The notes under the pieces: model-generated | What the model was told of the DNA's origin: nothing | The model's database searches: none | The model's input: only the letters and a program-made list of their open reading frames with translations | Origin: Spirochaetaceae bacterium | GTDB lineage: Bacteria > Spirochaetota > Spirochaetia > Treponematales > Breznakiellaceae | Length of the DNA stretch: 6,571 nucleotides | NCBI GenBank assembly: GCA_031257995.1 | Contig: JAIRNN010000021.1 | Location: 1 to 6,571 of the forward strand | Reading direction: 5' to 3' | Made by a program: the position numbers and the translations under genes | Shown: piece after piece, positions 6,040 to 6,571 of the stretch | Layout: each line of letters begins with the position of its first letter | How positions within the stretch are numbered: the first letter of the stretch is position 1

Positions 6040-6228
6040 GGAGGCTGTTTCAAAACCCCCTGTTGCGGCGCGGAAAGACCTCTCTTGCGGCCATCTGCGG
6101 CCGAAAGCTTTGGGGCGGCCTGTAACTCTCTTTTAGCCGTGATCCGGGGGTGTTATCTGGACGGGGACGCGGGTTTGGGGGTTATCTCTAACGAAAGACG
6201 GTTTCTGGTTACCTTTCCATTCGTCCGG
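6040..6228. repeat. ~190-base direct repeat, copy B
   Basis: Partner of copy A, offset by 222-224 bases, with small indels in the poorly conserved left half. The start GAGGCTGTTTCAAAAC resembles sequences often found at insertion-sequence termini (recollection only). The spacer between copies (6005-6039) has a TTCCCC/GGGGAA hairpin at 6009-6024. Copy B ends about 50 bases from the transposase fragment. Confidence 0.75.
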
Positions 6229-6278
6229 GGGCTGCCCCAACTCAACTTGTACGTCAATATCTCCTCTACCGGCATCAG

Positions 6279-6296
6279 GATAAACGCATAGAATTA
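6279..6296. repeat. 18-base repeat, copy 2
   Basis: Identical to 4534-4551. On the minus strand it includes the TAA stop of the partial transposase and the next 15 bases, so it marks the 3' end of that insertion sequence. Confidence 0.6.
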
Positions 6297-6571
6297 AGAC
6301 GAATTAGGAGAAAGGAGGTTACGGATGGCCTCCGCGTTGAACAGCTTGAAAATGGTCTCAATATGCCGCTCAAAACTCAAGGCCGGCATGAACCGGATGC
6401 CTTTCAAGCCTGTATTATTGAACGCGGATTTTACCAGCGACAGAATCGCCGACGGCGCCCGCTTCACGGCTTGCGGGTTTTGCGCCCCGTCCTTCCTCAT
6501 CGCCGTGTTATGATCATCGCCAAAGGTATAATCAAGATGCCAACGCGGCTTGTTTCCCGCCTGCCAATGCC
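6294..6571 (-). CDS. ISAs1-like transposase, C-terminal part (cut by window end)
   Basis: About 91 residues of minus-strand reading frame are present, open to the window edge and ending at TAA 6294-6296. The fragment contains KPRWHLDYTFGDDHNTAM, matching the family pattern HW-LD--F-ED, then AQNPQAVKR (usually AQN-----R) and the tail FERHIETIFKLFNAEAIRNLL. This is the C-terminal end of a DDE transposase, which cuts and joins the ends of its own element in the cytosol. The usual Glu before the Asp pair appears as Gly, and Pro replaces expected helix residues at two places (NPQ, RAPSA), hinting at decay. An out-of-frame open stretch follows the stop down to 6133. No terminal inverted repeat could be fixed. 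Whether the element is intact cannot be judged from this piece. Confidence 0.75.
   Translation of the reverse strand, partial: HWQAGNKPRWHLDYTFGDDHNTAMRKDGAQNPQAVKRAPSAILSLVKSAFNNTGLKGIRFMPALSFERHIETIFKLFNAEAIRNLLSPNSS

Larger units (their letters stand above)
5741..6293. other. Gene-poor region between flaB and the transposase
   Basis: It holds the flaB leader and promoter (5724-5801), then two direct copies of the ~190-base element with a short spacer, then about 50 unassigned bases before the transposase end. Open frames of up to 131 codons on the plus strand start inside the flaB leader and have no RBS. A minus-strand frame (about 6020 down to a stop at 5798-5800) is open but has no ATG. 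Confidence 0.6.

Noticed and set aside
5741..6136. 131-codon plus-strand ORF over repeat copy A
   Set aside because: It starts inside the flaB leader, has no RBS, and most differences between the repeat copies change its residues.
6325..6513. 62-codon plus-strand ORF with an excellent AAAGGAGG RBS
   Set aside because: It is fully antisense to the transposase, and the RBS is the complement of ordinary transposase codons; no product was recognised.
1..6571. CRISPR array, tRNA, rRNA or riboswitch
   Set aside because: No regularly spaced direct repeats with unique spacers and no recognisable conserved RNA motif were found; the 14-mer triplet has no spacers.

Overview
The window most likely comes from a spirochaete of the Treponema lineage. 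The main evidence is a 286-residue flagellin of the FlaB type (periplasmic-flagellum core protein) with the treponemal N-terminus, a compact middle and the conserved C-terminal helix, driven by a near-consensus sigma-28 promoter. Coding regions are G+C-rich with high third-position G+C. The gaps between genes are long and full of degenerate repeats, as in a genome with many small mobile or repetitive elements.

Layout. 1-497: an unresolved 5' part with a possible tail of an upstream gene, a 40-codon ORF with a good ribosome binding site, and a dispersed repeat with a strong hairpin. 498-3111: an overlapping two-gene unit, nadK (NAD kinase) and recN (DNA repair ATPase). 3112-3727: a repeat-rich gap of about 600 bases with two copies of a hairpin that share a loop, a second copy of the dispersed repeat in opposite orientation, and three tandem 14-mers just before the next gene. 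3728-4525: a helical protein of unknown function. 4526-4862: a gap holding an 18-base repeat and a long in-register palindrome centred at 4780. 4863-5723, minus strand: flaB, with its RBS and sigma-28 promoter upstream. 5741-6293: no convincing gene, but two direct copies of a ~190-base element. 6294-6571, minus strand: the C-terminal end of an ISAs1-like transposase that runs off the window.

How the parts relate. nadK and recN overlap by 11 bases and are probably cotranscribed and translationally coupled. flaB is an independent monocistronic motility unit on the other strand, with a dedicated flagellar sigma-factor promoter and a leader that could carry CsrA sites. The 265-residue gene has its own leader and RBS, and nothing here assigns it a role. 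No new multi-gene system is evident. The least explained material is in the intergenic repeats: the palindrome after flaB, the covarying hairpin pair, the 14-mer triplet and the ~190-base duplication. No tRNA, rRNA, CRISPR array or clear intrinsic terminator was seen.
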